Of a DNA stretch of 8,348 bases, positions 6,683 through 8,348 are shown in pieces (within the stretch, counting starts at the first letter, position 1; each line of letters opens with the position of its first letter). The notes beneath the pieces are model-generated. The model made no database searches and was not told the DNA's origin. It saw only the letters and a program-made list of their open reading frames with translations. This DNA is from Candidatus Desulfofervidaceae bacterium (GTDB lineage: Bacteria > Desulfobacterota > Desulfofervidia > Desulfofervidales > Desulfofervidaceae), in contig JAGHCL010000063.1 in assembly GCA_021160485.1 (NCBI GenBank), forward strand, positions 1 through 8,348, in the 5' to 3' direction. A program made the position numbers and the translations under genes.

Positions 6683-8062
6683 ATGAGTATCCAGGTGAAT
6701 CCCTTCATTTTCCGTGAATATGATGTGCGTGGTCTTGTAGATAGGGATTTGACCCCAGAGGTGGTAGAACATCTGGGCAAGGCCTATGGCACTTATGTCC
6801 GCCGTCATGGCTATAAACAGGTAGTAGTTGGACGTGATGGCCGGTTAAGTTCTCCCCAACTAAAAGAAGCTCTAATCAAGGGCATCTTAAGCACAGGCTG
6901 TAATGTGACAGACATTGGTATGTGTCCTACGCCGGTAGTTTATTTCAGTATTTTTCATTTAGATAAAGAAGGTGGTATTGCCGTTACTGGAAGCCATAAT
7001 CCACCGGAATATAATGGCTTTAAAATTTGTGTGGGCAAAGAAACTATTTTTGGCAAGCAAATTCAACATCTACGGCAGTTAATAGAAGAACAGGATTATG
7101 AAACAGGCACAGGTAAATATGACTCGTACGATATTATTCCCGACTATATAGCCTTTATGAAAGATAATATAAAAATCCAGGGTAAGCATAAATTAGCCTT
7201 AGATGCAGGTAATGGAGTAGCCGGGCTGGTTGCTCCTAAAATCTTTGCTGAAATGAGATGTGAGATTACTCCTCTCTATTGTGAAGTAGATGGAAATTTT
7301 CCTCATCACGGAGCGGATCCAACGGTAGTAGCCAATATGCAGGATTTGATTACCACGGTAAAGAAAGAAAACCTTGAATTGGGTTTTGCCTATGACGGCG
7401 ATGGTGACAGATTAGGCGTGGTAGATGAAAAAGGAAATATTCTCTGGGGAGACCAGTTATTGGTGATTTTTTCCAGGGATATTTTAAAGGAGCATCCTGG
7501 AGCAAAGATTATCGGTGAGGTAAAGTGTTCACAACTCCTTTTTGACGATATTGCCAAACACGGTGGGCAGCCCATTATGTGGAAGGTAGGTCACTCTCTT
7601 ATTAAAAGTAAATTAAAGGAAGAAAAGGCTTTGCTGGCCGGTGAAATGAGTGGCCATATATTCTTTGCCGATAGATATTTTGGTTTTGACGACGGCATCT
7701 ATGCGTCTCTGCGTTTTTTAGAAATTGTAGATAAAACTGGCAAAAAACCGAGCGAACTTATTGCTGATTTGCCCAAAACCTATTCTACTCCTGAAATTAG
7801 AACCGAATGCCCAGATGAAATAAAATTTGAAGTGGTAAAAAAAGCACAGTCATACTTTCCCAAACATTATAATACCGTCACCATTGATGGTGTACGCATT
7901 ATTTTTGAAGATGGGTGGGCCTTGATTCGGGCATCCAATACCCAGCCTGTATTGGTGCTGCGCTTTGAAGCCACTAGTGAAGAGCGACTGGAAGAGATAA
8001 GGAATATAGTAGAAGAAAAATTAGAGGAATTTATTGCTGAGGTAAAAAACAAAAAAGATTGA
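6683..8062 (+). CDS. Phosphomannomutase / phosphoglucomutase (alpha-D-phosphohexomutase)
   Basis: It interconverts the 1- and 6-phosphates of mannose and/or glucose, supplying GDP-mannose or UDP-glucose routes to lipopolysaccharide, capsule or glycogen. At 459 residues it is close to Pseudomonas AlgC (about 463). All four domains are present: FREYDVRG (10-17) and the active-site loop TGSHNPPEYNGFK (102-114), where Ser104 is the phosphoserine; the metal loop DGDGDR (238-243, Asp238, Asp240, Asp242); the sugar-recognition loop GEMSGH (320-325); and the phosphate-binding RASNTQP (416-422). The GEMSGH form is typical of dual-specificity PMM/PGM enzymes rather than phosphoglucosamine mutase. It starts ten bases after the radical SAM gene, with a coupled ribosome binding site, and is the last + strand gene visible. 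No obvious terminator follows. Cytoplasmic. Family is secure; the preferred sugar is inferred, so no gene symbol is given. Confidence 0.95.
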   Translation: MSIQVNPFIFREYDVRGLVDRDLTPEVVEHLGKAYGTYVRRHGYKQVVVGRDGRLSSPQLKEALIKGILSTGCNVTDIGMCPTPVVYFSIFHLDKEGGIAVTGSHNPPEYNGFKICVGKETIFGKQIQHLRQLIEEQDYETGTGKYDSYDIIPDYIAFMKDNIKIQGKHKLALDAGNGVAGLVAPKIFAEMRCEITPLYCEVDGNFPHHGADPTVVANMQDLITTVKKENLELGFAYDGDGDRLGVVDEKGNILWGDQLLVIFSRDILKEHPGAKIIGEVKCSQLLFDDIAKHGGQPIMWKVGHSLIKSKLKEEKALLAGEMSGHIFFADRYFGFDDGIYASLRFLEIVDKTGKKPSELIADLPKTYSTPEIRTECPDEIKFEVVKKAQSYFPKHYNTVTIDGVRIIFEDGWALIRASNTQPVLVLRFEATSEERLEEIRNIVEEKLEEFIAEVKNKKD

Positions 8063-8116
8063 CCTTTTGATTTCTATTTGCGTGTGGATGTAGAGATAGA
8101 TAGTTAAAGGGATATT

Positions 8117-8348
8117 TTAATCTTGTAGAAATGTCCTTTCTAGCTCCTTTGTAAATTCAAGCTCAACTTTTAAGAGTCTTTTGAGGTGAACTGGAATAAA
8201 TAACTTGCTGTCCTTGGGTTGATGACTTGCTCTAAGTTTTTGTTCCATCATTTCTGACCAGTTGACTATTTCTTCTAACCTGGTAATGCGTTTTTGAATT
8301 AGTTTTTTTATCCATTTCTTTGAAGGTAATCTGTCAAGGAAATAAAGA
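8117..8348 (-). CDS. C-terminal end of an unrecognised protein, cut by the window edge
   Basis: On the minus strand a frame is open from the right edge down to a TAA at 8119-8117, giving 76 residues without a stop or a plausible start (the first ATG is codon 33, with no ribosome binding site). In AT-rich DNA a chance frame of this length is unlikely, and the other frames here are interrupted. The peptide is basic and rich in Lys, Glu and Leu, looks mostly helical, includes KKWIKKLIQKR near its start, and ends with KELERTFLQD. A possible loop QPKDSK separates two amphipathic helices. I do not recognise a family or any catalytic motif. It converges on the mutase gene with a 54-base gap. Its promoter and N-terminus lie outside the window, so the function is unknown. 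Confidence 0.6.
   Translation of the reverse strand, partial: LYFLDRLPSKKWIKKLIQKRITRLEEIVNWSEMMEQKLRASHQPKDSKLFIPVHLKRLLKVELEFTKELERTFLQD

Noticed and set aside
8088..8103. Short GATA-rich run after the mutase gene.
   Set aside because: Only two to three imperfect copies of four bases, as expected by chance in AT-rich DNA.
8106..8139. Possible bidirectional terminator between the mutase and the minus-strand gene: AAAGGG (8106-8111) with TCCTTT (8134-8139).
   Set aside because: Six pairs include one wobble, then three mismatches interrupt the stem. There is no proper T-run on either side, and it overlaps the stop codon of the minus-strand gene. Not strong enough to list.

Overview
The window is a stretch of bacterial chromosome, AT-leaning by eye, with mostly housekeeping genes. 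In order it holds the C-terminal three quarters of secA (protein translocation motor), argJ (arginine biosynthesis), a fused homocysteine S-methyltransferase/methylenetetrahydrofolate reductase, a cobalamin-binding-type radical SAM enzyme of unknown substrate, a phosphomannomutase/phosphoglucomutase, and the C-terminal end of an unrecognised gene on the opposite strand. The first five genes are all on the + strand. I see no transposase, integrase, CRISPR array, tRNA, rRNA or phage gene.

Organism (inference): the Shine-Dalgarno sites are strong (GGAGG type), and the SecA has a short nucleotide-binding domain 2 and a C-terminal zinc motif. As I remember it, secA followed by argJ occurs in Desulfobacterota (deltaproteobacteria such as Geobacter). 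The HcyS-MetF fusion and cobalamin-type radical SAM proteins are also common in anaerobes. An AT-rich, anaerobic, Desulfobacterota-like bacterium is my best guess. A lineage such as Candidatus Desulfofervidus would fit, but the window does not prove this.

Layout: secA ends at 1934. A 183-base gap follows, with a weak terminator-like hairpin, a second hairpin, and a good sigma70-type promoter (TTGACC-17-TAAAAT) bracketed by a perfect 11-base inverted repeat. The promoter serves argJ, which starts at 2118. A 102-base gap leads to the HcyS-MetF fusion at 3408. This gene, the radical SAM gene and the hexose-phosphate mutase follow with gaps of 31 and 10 bases and very probably form one operon. 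The 31-base gap contains a tight hairpin directly before the ribosome binding site. In the 10-base gap the ribosome binding site overlaps the preceding stop codon. From 8063 to 8116 there is a short convergent gap with no convincing terminator. From 8117 to the right edge an open frame runs on the minus strand and leaves the window. No gene-free stretch exceeds 300 bases.

The genes cover separate core functions: secretion, arginine, methionine/one-carbon metabolism and sugar-phosphate metabolism. The least explained parts are the radical SAM protein within the one-carbon/sugar operon, the inverted repeat around the argJ promoter, and the truncated minus-strand gene. I found no evidence of a wholly new system.
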